Shown: positions 21,501-28,845, numbered from the stretch's first letter. The stretch is 64,000 nt of DNA from Luteolibacter ambystomatis (GCF_018137965.1 NZ_CP073100.1:1116001-1180000), one strand, 5' to 3'. The notes: generated from the letters alone by a model not told the origin. Numbers and translations are program-made.

Positions 21501-23137
21501 CCGCCTCGACTCCGGCGGGCTGGACGAAGACCTCCACGAACAATGTGGGGGATGCCACCGGCACGGTGACCTACACCGCTACCTCGGTCGCAGCCTCCGC
21601 CACCGCGCAATTCGTGGTCGTGCTGAAGGTGAACGCCACCGCGCCGAACAACTCGCACTTGGACAACACCATCACGGTGAGCGCTGTGACGACCGATCCG
21701 ACTCCCGGCAACAACAGCGCCTCCCCGAGTCCGCTGGTGAAGAGCGGTGCCGATCTGGCCATCAGCGGTAGCGCTTCCACCCCGGCGGTTGCGGGTTCTG
21801 ACATTACCTACACCTTCACCGCGACCAACAACGGCCCGCTTGATGCGGACAGCGCCGTGGTGACCAGCGTGCTGCCGGTGGGAACGACCTTCGTGTCCGC
21901 GGTCACGCCTTCCGGCTGGACCCTTGCTGGTTCCTCCCCGGCGGTGGGATCGAATGGCACGGTAACCTTCACCCGTCCGCTGCTCGCGAACGGTGCCACG
22001 GCGGACTTCACGGTCGTCGCCCACATCAATGCGAATGTCGCTTCCGGCACCGCGCTCCATAATGGCATCGCGGCGGCGTCCTCCACGTTGGACATCTTCC
22101 CGCTGAACAGCAGCGCGAGCCTCGATTCCACGGTCGTCACCCGCGCTGACCTGGCAGTGACGCTCGTTGGGGCTCCGGATCCGGTGCTGGCCAATGACAA
22201 TCTCACTTACACCATCACCGTGGCCAACAACGGTCCGAGCGATGCCACGGGTGTGAGTGTCAGCCTGCCACTGGCTTCCTCGACCACGTTCACGTCCGCC
22301 ACCGGTGCCGGTTGGTCGATTTCTTCTCCTGCGGTTGACAGCACCGGCACGGTGACCTTCTCCGGCGGTGCGATCACCCACGGCTCGTCCGCCATCCTCA
22401 CGGTGGTGACGACGGTGGCGAGCGGCACTTCGAATGGCAGCACCATCTCTGCCACGGCGACCGCCAGCGGAGGCAGCGATCTCGATCCGAACCTGGGCAA
22501 CAACAGTGCCACCGAAACGGTGGAGGTGGGCACGGTCGACCCGACCGTCCTCCAGCTTGCCACCACGGGCACGCTCAACCGCCAGACCGGTTTGTTCGAA
22601 CTGAATGTGAAGGTGACGAATACCACGCCGCATGCGATCAATGGCTTCCGCCTGCATGTGGACTACAGCGCCTATCTGGCGGCCTTCCCGAGCCTGCGCT
22701 TGTGGAATGCGACCAGCCTCACGCCGTCCCCCTATGTGGACTATCCGTATCCGGTGGCGATCGATGGCGTGGTGAATGTGAAGCTCGTCTTCTACACCAG
22801 CACCCGCACCTTCCCGGTCCAGTTCAGCCCGATCCTCACGGTCGAGAAGCTGCCGACCTCCCAGACCTCCGACACGAATGGTGCGGGCGTCCAGGCTACT
22901 GCGAAGAAGCTGCTGGATGGCACGGTGCTGATCGAATTCCCGTCCGTGGTGGGTCACTGGTACCGCGTCCGCTACAGTTCGGACATGGTTCACTGGAACG
23001 ACTGCCCGGTGCCGCTCCAGGCCGGTGGCAGCAAGACCCAGTGGATCGACAGCGGTGCGCCGTTCACGAACATCTCGCCGGCCGATCCGTCCGTCACCAG
23101 CCGCTTCTACATCGTGAACGAAATCCCCGCTCCGTAA
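12548..23137 (+). CDS. Giant secreted multidomain protein: beta helix, metzincin-like motif, Ig-like and DUF11 repeats
   Basis: A 3529-residue exported protein. In order: signal peptide (to ~residue 31, LHAAP); a DUF11-like piece (~32-92); a cadherin-like/Big-type domain with 'GVLANDSDPDG' (~95-195); a long right-handed beta-helix-like region (~200-950); a metzincin-like segment (~1000-1170); five He_PIG-type Ig repeats (~1214-1670, 'PAITSANATTFTVGSAGSFTV'); an alternating array of two ~100-residue repeats (~1671-2670); five DUF11 repeats (~2675-3330, 'DLAVTVTDAPDPVTAGQNLTYTI'); and a C-terminal domain with 'GHWYRVRYSSDMVHW'. The HEMGHALGLED motif gives H1095, E1096, H1099 and D1105, with a Met-turn candidate M1116 (NLMYG), so a zinc-protease fold is likely. 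It is followed by a barrel protein gene, possibly its partner. Substrate unknown. Confidence 0.85.
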   Translation: MTPMLRLPRAAVLSAIAALTVPGLVGTLHAAPVVSATKDDGVPQTTRKKPGETITYTNTITNSGDATANGVSFSDPDVPGTTLSVSPKVTPIAFDDAYTLEGNTPLAVNAAAGVLANDSDPDGTQAGLTAVGLDVTGTQGAVVLNADGSFTFTPNVGYSGTTSFKYLAHDPQGLDSLVTGTVTLTVTAPIWWVNSAAAGGGNGTYDLPFQTVAAASTAHQANQKVFVYESGTAYTSGITLKNGAILIGEGDGITVNGITIAAGTAPTINNSGGTVVTLGTGNTIKGVILGTSNLALSGASYGTLTVSNTTINNSAGAAISLNGGGGTLVFMSVTSGGGTNGVSLTSLTGGSVTINGGAISGASGAAFSISGGLETTTYNGTITQNNAAAAVSVINRNSGSPGAVSFGGAITASSSTATAINLTGNSNGTVAFTGGLDLTTTSGVGFNATGGGTVSATQNNSTIVNKITTQTGTALNVANTNIGASNLTFRSINAGTAGSGPANGIVLNATGTNGGLTVTGLSNALASGGTIQKTTGTAVALTSTKNLSLACMDIKTSSTFGIQAGTIGGSSTTGGVNGLTLDRCRITANGTTNTHDGVQLYDLSGAVTFNLTNVTGSQVNNVRITNRSTETISNLTVTNCDFSTNNATNGNTLFLLEIHGGTLTTGNISNSTFSGSKGTGLNITTANAGTSSGTISNLVVGGAVGSGNTFSNSNNHIDIDTSQDSNLTVKVQNNGSAGTPMTGSASHAINFFTAPATTSGSLNARVEGNYVGNVGSAGSGSTTGNGIRVNMNGATNSKVLLNGNMVRQCPNGRGIEVIGRNGSGNLDVTLTNNDCNPNDTSGFPLAGIFVQSHETAVGSSTHFKVRSDIRGNTVPAGVPSGELVGGYIALLESQASGNSSQHELVGSGATTSAYLAANNTGSAAANAGVSFIAGPINTPPLLFAQGGVEHSVEADVSPVVAAADTAAPVIVNTVRAPVSAAAATQRTRTVLEQSQLDSLVAAATKRWEASGLTLEQKVILKGLAFEASDLPGARLGEAGGNLIRVGRDPGGDGWFIDPSPMSDEAFSSEVIGTRRYTAPDHAAAGRIDLLTTLMHEMGHALGLEDSYAAADRDNLMYGFLTKGERRLPAVGQAIGAKPHEDGVSHFLTSSVSIGALPAGKKVAVIYSVTVDAGISTSSISSQGSVSGSNFATASTQDTGVGSPGSGPTVTLIGVPPVITSANATTFKVGTAGSFSFTATGIPGPITFSTLSTLPSGVTLASNGTLSGTPAAGSGGVYTLSVTATNAVSPDATQTFTLTVNEAPVITSANSTTFTAGSAGTFTVTTGHIYPTAVTLSSTGTLPSGVTFTDNGNGTATLAGTPSASAGGSYPLSITANNGITPNGTQSFTLTVNQAPAITSANATTFTVGSAGSFTVTTTGFPNAAISKTGTLPGGVTLTDNGNGTATLSGTPNAGTGGTYSLTISASNGVGSTANQSFTLTVNQAPAITSANATAFSVGSAGSFTVTTTGFPSGATMVIGGTGTLPSGVTFVDNGNGTATLSGTPAAATGGTYPLTITANNGVGTQASQSFTLTVNQAPAITSADNTAFTATIAGSFTVTTTGFPSGATMVIGETGSLPSGVTFVDNHDGTATLSGTPGSLTAGTYPLTITANNGVSPAASQSFTLLVKPPVDHFTVSAPANATAGTAVNVTVTALDASNAPVPNYQGTVHFTSTDVQAGLPANYTFTAGDNGSHTFSVTLKTAGTQTVSVNDTVTTSAAGTSGNITVGAGADAKLVFVVQPSTTVAGVAISPAVTVQVQDAYGNNTTGTPNVTVALGNAGVATLGGTLTNAAVGGVATFNNLTVDKVGTTYNLGATSGALTGATSNNFTITPAAATHYAVSAPGSATAGTAFNVTVTALDAFNNTATGYAGTVHFTSSDAAATLPADGTLTSGVGTFSATLKTAGSRTITATDTVTGSITGTSNSITVGAGADAKLVFVQQPSTTVAGVSITPAVTVQIQDTFGNPTASTSNVTVALGNAGSATLSGTLTKAAVAGVATFNNLSVDKVGTTYNLGATSGALTGATSNNFTITPAAATHYTVSAPGSATAGTAFNVTVTALDAFNNTATGYAGTVHFTSSDAAATLPADGTLTSGVGTFSATLRTAGSRTITATDTVTGSITGTSSGITVTAGADAKLAFVQQPSTTVAGVSITPVVTVQIQDTFGNPTASTANVTVALGNAGGATLSGTLTKAAVAGVATFNNLSVDKVGTTYNLGATSGALTGATSNNFTITPAAATHYTVSAPGSATAGTAFNVTVTALDQFNNTATGYAGTVHFTSSDAAATLPADTTLTSGVGTFSATLRTAGSRTITATDTVTGSITGTSASITVNPAAATHYAVSAPGSATAGTAFNVTVTALDQFNNTATGYAGTVHFTSSDAQAVLPANSTLTSGVGTFSATLKTAGSRTITATDTVTGSITGTSAGITVTAGADAKLVFVQQPSTTVAGVSIAPAVTVQIQDTFGNPTSSTSNVTVALGNAGGATLSGTLTKAAVAGVATFNNLSVDKVGTTYNLGATSGALTGATSNNFTITPAAATHYTVSAPANATAGTAFNVTVTALDQFNNTATGYAGTVHFTSSDAPATLPANSTLTNGVGTFSATLKTGGNQTITATDTVTSSITGTSGNINVDPRSDLAVTVTDSPDPVFAGNNITYTINVVNNGPSAAASVSLSDTLPAGTTFVSFTAPGGWTPSTPAINGTGTVTVTKSSVAPAETASFTLVVKVAASVLSGTVISDTASITTSTTELNTGNNSATTTTTVTANADLAVTVTDAPDPVTAGQNLTYTISYANAGPSDAATVTVSDTLPAGTTFVSSTSPGGWSATTPVVGSAGTVTFTSASIASGGSGLFTIVVKVAPSVASGTVISNTATITSASTDPNSGNNSATATTTVTRSADLALTATATPDPVNATQNATYTIDVINNGPSDAANALVTFPFPANVTFVSASTPAGWTKTSTNNVGDATGTVTYTATSVAASATAQFVVVLKVNATAPNNSHLDNTITVSAVTTDPTPGNNSASPSPLVKSGADLAISGSASTPAVAGSDITYTFTATNNGPLDADSAVVTSVLPVGTTFVSAVTPSGWTLAGSSPAVGSNGTVTFTRPLLANGATADFTVVAHINANVASGTALHNGIAAASSTLDIFPLNSSASLDSTVVTRADLAVTLVGAPDPVLANDNLTYTITVANNGPSDATGVSVSLPLASSTTFTSATGAGWSISSPAVDSTGTVTFSGGAITHGSSAILTVVTTVASGTSNGSTISATATASGGSDLDPNLGNNSATETVEVGTVDPTVLQLATTGTLNRQTGLFELNVKVTNTTPHAINGFRLHVDYSAYLAAFPSLRLWNATSLTPSPYVDYPYPVAIDGVVNVKLVFYTSTRTFPVQFSPILTVEKLPTSQTSDTNGAGVQATAKKLLDGTVLIEFPSVVGHWYRVRYSSDMVHWNDCPVPLQAGGSKTQWIDSGAPFTNISPADPSVTSRFYIVNEIPAP
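17558..20560 (+). repeat. Nearly identical tandem ~600-nt coding repeats inside the giant gene
   Basis: Two ~100-codon units alternate. Unit A begins at AGADAKLVF (nt ~17858, 18461, 19064, 19961) and unit B at ATHYxVSAP (nt ~18169, 18772, 19375, 19669, 20272, with a divergent first copy at 17561). The A-to-A distances are 603, 603 and 897 nt. The long interval is caused by two adjacent B units (19375 and 19669) with no A between them. Identity is high at the DNA level, including at silent sites, which points to recent unequal exchange or gene conversion. Confidence 0.85.
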
Positions 23138-23191
23138 GCGGAGACGGTCCTTGTCCTTCCTGATCGTCGAAAACCGACCTCCCGCCCCATC

Positions 23192-24286
23192 ATGAATTCC
23201 CGTTTCTCCCTGATGTTCCTCGCCGCCCTTGGGACTGCCTCCGTGGCCCAAGGCGGGGATCTCCGTGATCCCGCCCCGGACGATTCCAAGGCTGCATCGA
23301 ACATCGTCCAGGCTTCCGAACCGTCGCCATGGCGCTTCGGAGCCAGCTACGCTCCATTCATCGGACTGAAAACGACGTTCTCCGGACTCGGCCGGTTCAA
23401 CAGCCCTTTCACCCCGCAGCCTCTCGGTGGCGGTCAGAACCGGGACTATGACGACGGCTTCGTCCACGTCGACTCCTCCGGACCGAACAGCGGCGGCACC
23501 TGGAACTGGGGTTACGACAATAACAGCCAGTACAACCCGGCGGGCAATGGCTCGATCAATCTCTCGATCAGCAACAGCCAATCCAACGCCAGCGCGGAGG
23601 AAAAGGGCGGGGGACAGGGATTCGAGCTTATGGGCTACCGTGATCTCGGTGCCGTGGAGTGGGCCAGTCTCGGCGGCCGCAAGACCACCTGGGGTCTGCG
23701 CGGCGGCCTGCAGTACGCCCGCGTGAACATGAGCAATCATGATCTGCTGACGTCCGGCCTCACCACCGTGACGGATTCCTTCGGCCTCGGTGGTCAGATT
23801 CCTCCCGGTGCTCCGTATTCGGGTTCGTTCAATGGCCCGGGCACGGTGCTGGATGACAACCCCGTCCGCACCATCACCAATGGCGGCACGGCCCTCGTTT
23901 CCGGCACCCGCGATCTGGACACCGATCTGTTCATCGCGAACTTCGGACCTTATTTCGAAATTCCGGTGACGGATCGCTTCAATGTCCTGCTGGAGGCCGG
24001 TGTGAGCCTCGCGGTTGCTTCCGGCTCCTACGACTTCTTCTCATCCACTTCCGCCGGTGCCCTTGGCACCCAGCAGAGCGCTGGCAGTGCCTCTGAGACG
24101 GACGTTTTGCCGGGCATCTACGTCGGTCTCAGCGGTGTTTACCAGCTCAGCGAACGCTGGGCGCTGCAGGGCTCCGGACGTTACCAGTATATGAAGTCCT
24201 TCGAACTGAATGCCGGTGGTTCGAATGCGGAATTGTCGTTCGACTCCGCCTTCGTGCTTTCTCTTGGCGTGCTTTACTCGTTCTGA
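23192..24286 (+). CDS. Predicted outer-membrane beta-barrel protein downstream of the giant
   Basis: A 364-residue protein with a signal peptide (MNSRFSLMFLAALGTASVAQGG). After a ~30-residue linker it shows alternating hydrophobic strands (WRFGASYAPFIGLKTTF, GFELMGYRDLG, TTWGLRGGLQYARVNM, LFIANFGPYFEIPVTDRFNVLLEAGVSLAVASGSYDF, GIYVGLSGVYQLSERWALQGSGRYQYM) and ends in LSLGVLYSF. A terminal Phe is the usual BAM recognition residue of outer-membrane barrels. It starts 54 nt after the giant gene and precedes a terminator, so the pair is probably one operon. It could anchor or export the giant, or be an unrelated porin-like protein. Confidence 0.75.
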   Translation: MNSRFSLMFLAALGTASVAQGGDLRDPAPDDSKAASNIVQASEPSPWRFGASYAPFIGLKTTFSGLGRFNSPFTPQPLGGGQNRDYDDGFVHVDSSGPNSGGTWNWGYDNNSQYNPAGNGSINLSISNSQSNASAEEKGGGQGFELMGYRDLGAVEWASLGGRKTTWGLRGGLQYARVNMSNHDLLTSGLTTVTDSFGLGGQIPPGAPYSGSFNGPGTVLDDNPVRTITNGGTALVSGTRDLDTDLFIANFGPYFEIPVTDRFNVLLEAGVSLAVASGSYDFFSSTSAGALGTQQSAGSASETDVLPGIYVGLSGVYQLSERWALQGSGRYQYMKSFELNAGGSNAELSFDSAFVLSLGVLYSF

Positions 24287-24319
24287 CCGGAGTCGTTCCG
24301 ACACCCATAGCTTTCACGC

Positions 24320-24351
24320 AAAACGGGGTTGGCATCCGCCAACCCCGTTTT
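24320..24351 (+). terminator. Strong terminator after the giant/barrel operon
   Basis: A perfect 14-bp stem, AAAACGGGGTTGGC / GCCAACCCCGTTTT, with loop ATCC starts 33 nt after the barrel gene stop. The A- and T-rich stem base would let it act in both directions. Confidence 0.9.
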
Positions 24352-24727
24352 CGTTTGCGGAGGCAGAGCCGATCCGCTGTTCATGAAAAAGAAAAATAAC
24401 CGCTGTGCCGTCCAGGCGAGGTGAGCCACGTTCCAGGAGCCCACTAGGTGGGGACGTCCGGATGATGTTGGTCGTCCTGTAAAGGCATGACCGGATTTAC
24501 CGGAGGAATGTCCCCGTGTTTATAGCATCGGTTCGGGCACGCTTGCCTGAGCGGACGCACACAGCAGTTGCAGGGATGCTACCGCCGACCGGACCGCTGG
24601 CAACCGAATTCCTGCGTTTGGACCCCGAAATCGGGGCGGCATTTCCGTGACGGATTGCAACGTGAAAAGTTTGATGAATACGCCTACCCGTGTCATTCGT
24701 CAAAGAAGGCACATCGCCAGAAACCCC
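24352..24727 (+). other. Intergenic leader upstream of the DUF6600 lipoprotein gene
   Basis: 376 nt without a recognisable gene. The frame of the next gene is open back to a GTG at 24647, but that extension lacks signal-peptide character. An AT-rich patch (GTGTTTATAGC, ~24515-24526) might be a -10 region, but no matching -35 is clear. No stable hairpin or riboswitch-like fold was recognised. Confidence 0.4.
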
Positions 24728-27253
24728 ATGAAACCGAAACGTTTTCTTTCCCTTGCCACGCTCGCCGTCCTGACCGTGACCGGTTGCGACAAGTCTTCCA
24801 AAGGCGGCGACCAAGGTCGTGCCGATACGGACCGCCAGCTCCAGGAAGCCCGGGACCGCGAGGCAGACCTTCGCAACCAGCTCGAGATGCAGAAGCTGGA
24901 TTCCGAACGGGCGGCGCTCGATGCCGAGCGACAGCGCATCGAGGATGCCAAGGCTGATTTGGAGCGCCGCAATCTCGACGCGCAATCCGCCGAAGCCCAG
25001 CGCCTGAAACAGCGCGAGGACGATCTGGCCAAGAAGCAATCCGATTTGGATTCCCGCGAGGCGGATCTCGGCAGCCGCGAGCAATTGTTGAGCGATCGTG
25101 AGATGGACCTCGCAGGCCGCGAGCCGATTCCGGAACTCGATCCGACGCCGGATCTTCCGAACGAAGCGCCGGTTTCGGACTACAATGTTTTCTACGACCA
25201 GCTCGGCTCGAATGGCGATGGCTCGTGGTTCGAAACACCGGACTACGGCTACGTTTATCAGCCCACCGTGGTGGTACAGGACAGCTCATGGCGTCCCTAT
25301 ACCCGTGGCCGCTGGGCATGCAGCAACCGCGGTTGGACGTGGATGTCGGACGAGCCCTTCGGCTGGGCAACCTACCACTATGGTCGCTGGGCGCTGTGCC
25401 GTGGCCGCGGCTGGGTGTGGGTTCCCGGTGACGAATGGGCTCCGTCGTGGGTCTGCTGGCGCTCCGGTGATGACTGCATGGGTTGGGCTCCGCTTCCTCC
25501 GGAGAGCATGGGTTACCGCCGCCGTGGCTGGGGCACCTCCGTGGAGGTGGACCTGAGCATCGGCGTGGGTTGGTTCACCTTCTGCGCGATGCGGGACTTC
25601 GGTGGTCCGTTGCGCTCGCGCTGCTATCCCTACAGCCAGAACCAGCAGTGGTGGAGCCGCAGCCGCAACTGCACCAACATCACTTTCGTCAACAACCAGT
25701 TCAACATCGGTGGTCCGAGCTATCGTGACATCAACCGCCGTCTCGGTCGTCCGATGCCGTTTTACGAACTGAACCTCGACCGCTACGATCCCTCCCGCCG
25801 CGGCAATTTCAATTCCCAGGTGAACGGCAACCGCCTCAATATTTTCGCCCCTACGGTCAATGCGAATTGGAACGACGGCCTGCGTCCGAACCGCGTGAAG
25901 GACAAGTGGAATGATTTGCAGGTGGATCGTCCGGTGGCTCTCAAGCAGGACGTCGCCGAGAAATTCCGCGAGGCGCGTGAAGAACGCCAGCGCAAGGCCC
26001 AGGAAGCGATCGAGAAACTCGGTGGCCAGCAGGCGTTGCAGAAAGAGCGTCTCGCCATCCTCGAACAGAACCGCAAGGAAGCCCAGGAAAAGACCAAGGT
26101 CGTTTTCCAAGAGCGCCAGAAGGAAATCCAGGAGCGCCAGCAACAGGCGAAGGAGGATTTGCAGAAGCGCCAGCAGGATCTGCGCGACAAGCAGGGCCAG
26201 GCCAAGGAGGACATGGACAAGCGCCGTCAGGAAGCCGCCGACCGCCTCAAGGATCAGCAGCAACAGCGGCAGGATGACATGGCGAAACGCCAGCAGGATC
26301 TGCGCGACAAGCAGGAGCAGGCCAAGGACGATGCCGAGAAGCGCCGTCAGGAAATGGCGGACCGCTTGAAAGATCAACAGCAGCAGCGCCAGCAGGGCAA
26401 GGATGACGGTAAGGATCAGGCCGGCAACATGCAGGAGCGCCTCAAGCAGCAGCAGGAGCAACGTCAGGCGGATCTTGCCAAACGTCAGGAAGAACTGCGC
26501 CAGAAGCAGGAGCAGGCCAAGGACGACGCTGAGAAGCGCCGCCAGGAAGCCGCCGACCGTCTGAAGAACCAGCAGCAGGGCCGCAATGATGGTGGCAACG
26601 ATCAGGCTGGCAACATGCAGGAGCGCCTCAAGCAGCAGCAGGAGCAGCGCCAGGCCGATCTTGCCAAGCGCCAGGAGGAACTCCGCCAGCAACAGGAGCA
26701 GGCGAAGGCGGAGGCTGAAAAGCGCCGTCAGGATGCCGCCGACCGAATGAAGGAGCAGCAACAGCAGCGCCAACAGCAGCAGGAGCAGAACGACCGCCAG
26801 CAGCAGATGCAGCAACAGCAGGAGCGCCTGAAGCAGCAGCAGGAAGACCGCCAGCGCCAGATGGAGGAACAGCGCCAGCAGCAGCAGGAGAAGCTGAAAC
26901 AGGCCCAGCAGGAGCGCGCGCAGCAGCAACAGGAACAGGCCCGCCAACAGCAGCAGGAGCAGATGCGTCAGCAGCAACAGGAGCGCGCCCAGCAACAGCA
27001 GGAACAAGCCCGCCAGGCCGCCCAGGAGCGCGCGCAGCAGCAACAGGAGCAGATGCGCCAACAGCAGCAGGAACGCCAGCGCCAGATGGAAGAGCAGCGC
27101 CAGGCTGCCCAGGAACGCGCCCGCCAGCAGCAGGAGCAAATGCGCCAGCAGCAGGAGCAGGCCCGCCAGGCCGCCCAGGAACGCGCCCAGCAAATGCAGG
27201 AGCAGCTCCGCAAGCAGCAGGAAGAACGCCAGAAGCAGCGCAACGGCCAATGA
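24728..27253 (+). CDS. DUF6600 lipoprotein with very long Gln/Arg-rich coiled-coil tail
   Basis: A 841-residue protein from the ATG at 24728, chosen because it begins a clean lipoprotein signal (MKPKRFLSLATLAVLTVTGC) with lipobox Cys at residue 20. Residues ~30-140 form a charged coiled coil (QLQEARDREADLRNQLEMQK). Residues ~160-260 carry the Trp-rich DUF6600 signature (RGRWACSNRGWTWMSDEPFGWATYHYGRWA...GWVWVPGDEWAPSWVCW...MGWAPLPP). From ~400 to the end there is almost uninterrupted coiled coil of 'KRQQDLRDKQEQAKDDAEKRRQE' repeats grading into Gln-rich 'QQQQERxRQMEEQRQ'. The latter half of the gene is made of CAG/GAG-rich degenerate repeats. A periplasmic envelope-spanning or structural role is plausible; function unknown. 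Confidence 0.8.
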   Translation: MKPKRFLSLATLAVLTVTGCDKSSKGGDQGRADTDRQLQEARDREADLRNQLEMQKLDSERAALDAERQRIEDAKADLERRNLDAQSAEAQRLKQREDDLAKKQSDLDSREADLGSREQLLSDREMDLAGREPIPELDPTPDLPNEAPVSDYNVFYDQLGSNGDGSWFETPDYGYVYQPTVVVQDSSWRPYTRGRWACSNRGWTWMSDEPFGWATYHYGRWALCRGRGWVWVPGDEWAPSWVCWRSGDDCMGWAPLPPESMGYRRRGWGTSVEVDLSIGVGWFTFCAMRDFGGPLRSRCYPYSQNQQWWSRSRNCTNITFVNNQFNIGGPSYRDINRRLGRPMPFYELNLDRYDPSRRGNFNSQVNGNRLNIFAPTVNANWNDGLRPNRVKDKWNDLQVDRPVALKQDVAEKFREAREERQRKAQEAIEKLGGQQALQKERLAILEQNRKEAQEKTKVVFQERQKEIQERQQQAKEDLQKRQQDLRDKQGQAKEDMDKRRQEAADRLKDQQQQRQDDMAKRQQDLRDKQEQAKDDAEKRRQEMADRLKDQQQQRQQGKDDGKDQAGNMQERLKQQQEQRQADLAKRQEELRQKQEQAKDDAEKRRQEAADRLKNQQQGRNDGGNDQAGNMQERLKQQQEQRQADLAKRQEELRQQQEQAKAEAEKRRQDAADRMKEQQQQRQQQQEQNDRQQQMQQQQERLKQQQEDRQRQMEEQRQQQQEKLKQAQQERAQQQQEQARQQQQEQMRQQQQERAQQQQEQARQAAQERAQQQQEQMRQQQQERQRQMEEQRQAAQERARQQQEQMRQQQEQARQAAQERAQQMQEQLRKQQEERQKQRNGQ

Positions 27254-27273
27254 TACTCCAGCCGTAGTAGATC

Positions 27274-27309
27274 AAAAAAGCCCCCGTTCGCGAGAACGGG
27301 GGCTTTTTT
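27274..27309. terminator. Bidirectional terminator between DUF6600 gene and gatB
   Basis: A 9-bp GC stem, CCCCCGTTC (27281-27289) / GAACGGGGG (27294-27302), is extended to 16 bp by AAAAAAG / CTTTTTT flanks, with loop GCGA. T6 follows on the plus strand and T6 on the minus strand, so it serves both convergent genes. Confidence 0.93.
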
Positions 27310-27336
27310 ATTGGAAGGGGATGGATGGCAGGCTGT

Positions 27337-28797
27337 TCAACCCAGCTTCGCTTTCAGCAGGTCGGTGACCTGCTTCGGGTTCGGCTTGGTGGAAGAGGCT
27401 TTCATCACCTGGCCGGTGAGCCAGTTGAGCAGCTTGTCATTGCCTCCCTTGATTTCGGCGACCTTCTCCGGGTTCGCGGCGATGACTTGATCGCAGAGCG
27501 TGTCGAGCTCACCCGCGTCGGTGGGCTCGAAGCCGAGTTCCCGGGCGATGGCGGCGGGTTCTTTGTCCGGGCCGTCGAAGAGCACGGTGAAGACTTCCTT
27601 GGCTTGGCTGGAAGCCAGCGTGCCGTCCTCCACCAGCGCGAGCAGGTCGTGGATCTTCGCGGAAGGCACCGGGCAATCGGCGATGGCGATGCCGCGCTCG
27701 TTGAGCAGGCCGAGCAGGTTGTTGATGATGAAGTTCGCGACCTTTTTGCCCGCGATGGCACCGGCACCATGACCGCTGACGGTCTCGAAGAACACCGAGA
27801 GATCCTTGTCCGAGGAAAGCACGGAGGCATCGTAGGCGGTCACGCCATACTCGCTTTCGAATCGCGCGGCCTTTTGATGTGGCAGTTCCGGCACCAGTGG
27901 ACGGACTTTTTCCAACAGCGGCGCGGTGCGCACCGGCAGCAGATCGGGGCAGGGGAAGTAGCGGTAATCATCCGCGTTCTCCTTGGTACGGAGGACGGTG
28001 GTTTCGCCGCGATCATCATCCCAGCGGCGGGTCGACTGGATCTGCGGGATGCCCATGTCGAGTTCCTCGCTCTGGCGCTCGACCTCGAACTGGATGGCGC
28101 GGCGGATGGCGGAAACGGAATTGAGGTTCTTCAGCTCGATCTTGGTGCCGAGCGGATCGCTTTCTTTCTCACGCAGTGAGATGTTCACGTCGCAGCGCAT
28201 CTGCCCCTTCTCCATGTCGGCATCGGAGACGCCGCCCTGGACGAGGATCATTTGTAGCGAGCGGAGGTAGGAGCAGACTTCCTCGCCGGATTCGAGATCA
28301 GCCTCGCTGACGATCTCCATCAGCGGCGTGCCAGCGCGGTTGAAGTCGATCACGGAGGTGGTGCCGAGGTGGGTGGACTTCGCCACGTCCTCCTCGAGGT
28401 GGATGCGGTTGAGGCGCACCACCTTGCCGGGGTTCTTGATGTTCTTCCGCGCGTCGGTGGGATAGCAGTGATCGTAGAGGGGTACGCCGCCACCAATGCA
28501 GAGGGGCTGTTCCATCTGCGTCGTCTGGTAGTTCTTGGGCATGTCCGGATAGAAGTAGTTCTTCCGGTCCCACTTCGAGATTTCCGGGGAACCGCAGCCG
28601 AGCAACAGGCCCGTGAGCAGGGTTTTCTCGATCGCCTCGCGGTTCAGCACCGGCAGCGCGCCCGGCAGGCCGAGGCAGACCGGGCAGGTGTTGGTGTTCG
28701 GGTCTTCCGCGAACGAGGTGCGGCAGGCGCAGAACATCTTGGTCTGCGTCTTGATCTGGCAGTGGACTTCAAGGCCGATGGTGACGAGGTAGGGCAT
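27337..28797 (-). CDS. gatB: Aspartyl/glutamyl-tRNA(Asn/Gln) amidotransferase subunit B
   Basis: 486 residues, the usual GatB length. The N-terminus 'YLVTIGLEVHCQIKTQTKMFCAC', the zinc-site cysteines in 'FCACRTSF' and 'NTCPVCLGLPGALPVLN', and the motifs 'LLLGC', 'KNYFYPDMPKNYQTTQMEQPLC', 'IHLEEDVAKSTH' and 'DFNRAGTPLMEIVSE' are diagnostic. The C-terminal GatB/YqeY domain runs from about residue 330 to the end. With GatA and GatC it amidates Glu-tRNA(Gln) or Asp-tRNA(Asn) in the cytoplasm. GatA and GatC are not in this window. It may be cotranscribed with the CvpA-like and aroC genes upstream on the same strand. Confidence 0.98.
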   Translation of the reverse strand: MPYLVTIGLEVHCQIKTQTKMFCACRTSFAEDPNTNTCPVCLGLPGALPVLNREAIEKTLLTGLLLGCGSPEISKWDRKNYFYPDMPKNYQTTQMEQPLCIGGGVPLYDHCYPTDARKNIKNPGKVVRLNRIHLEEDVAKSTHLGTTSVIDFNRAGTPLMEIVSEADLESGEEVCSYLRSLQMILVQGGVSDADMEKGQMRCDVNISLREKESDPLGTKIELKNLNSVSAIRRAIQFEVERQSEELDMGIPQIQSTRRWDDDRGETTVLRTKENADDYRYFPCPDLLPVRTAPLLEKVRPLVPELPHQKAARFESEYGVTAYDASVLSSDKDLSVFFETVSGHGAGAIAGKKVANFIINNLLGLLNERGIAIADCPVPSAKIHDLLALVEDGTLASSQAKEVFTVLFDGPDKEPAAIARELGFEPTDAGELDTLCDQVIAANPEKVAEIKGGNDKLLNWLTGQVMKASSTKPNPKQVTDLLKAKLG

Positions 28798-28845
28798 CTG
28801 GGAAAAGGAGTCGGAAATCGTGAATGGGGATCGTGCCGTGAGGAA

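Noticed and set aside
16364-23740. 842- and 1019-codon minus-strand frames inside the giant gene
   Set aside because: Both are repeat-driven shadows: they follow the periodicity of the sense repeats and lack start context or domain motifs.
26400-27240. CAG/GAG-rich tract as a microsatellite or CRISPR-like repeat
   Set aside because: The repeats are in frame, degenerate and encode the coiled coil of the lipoprotein. There are no regular spacers.
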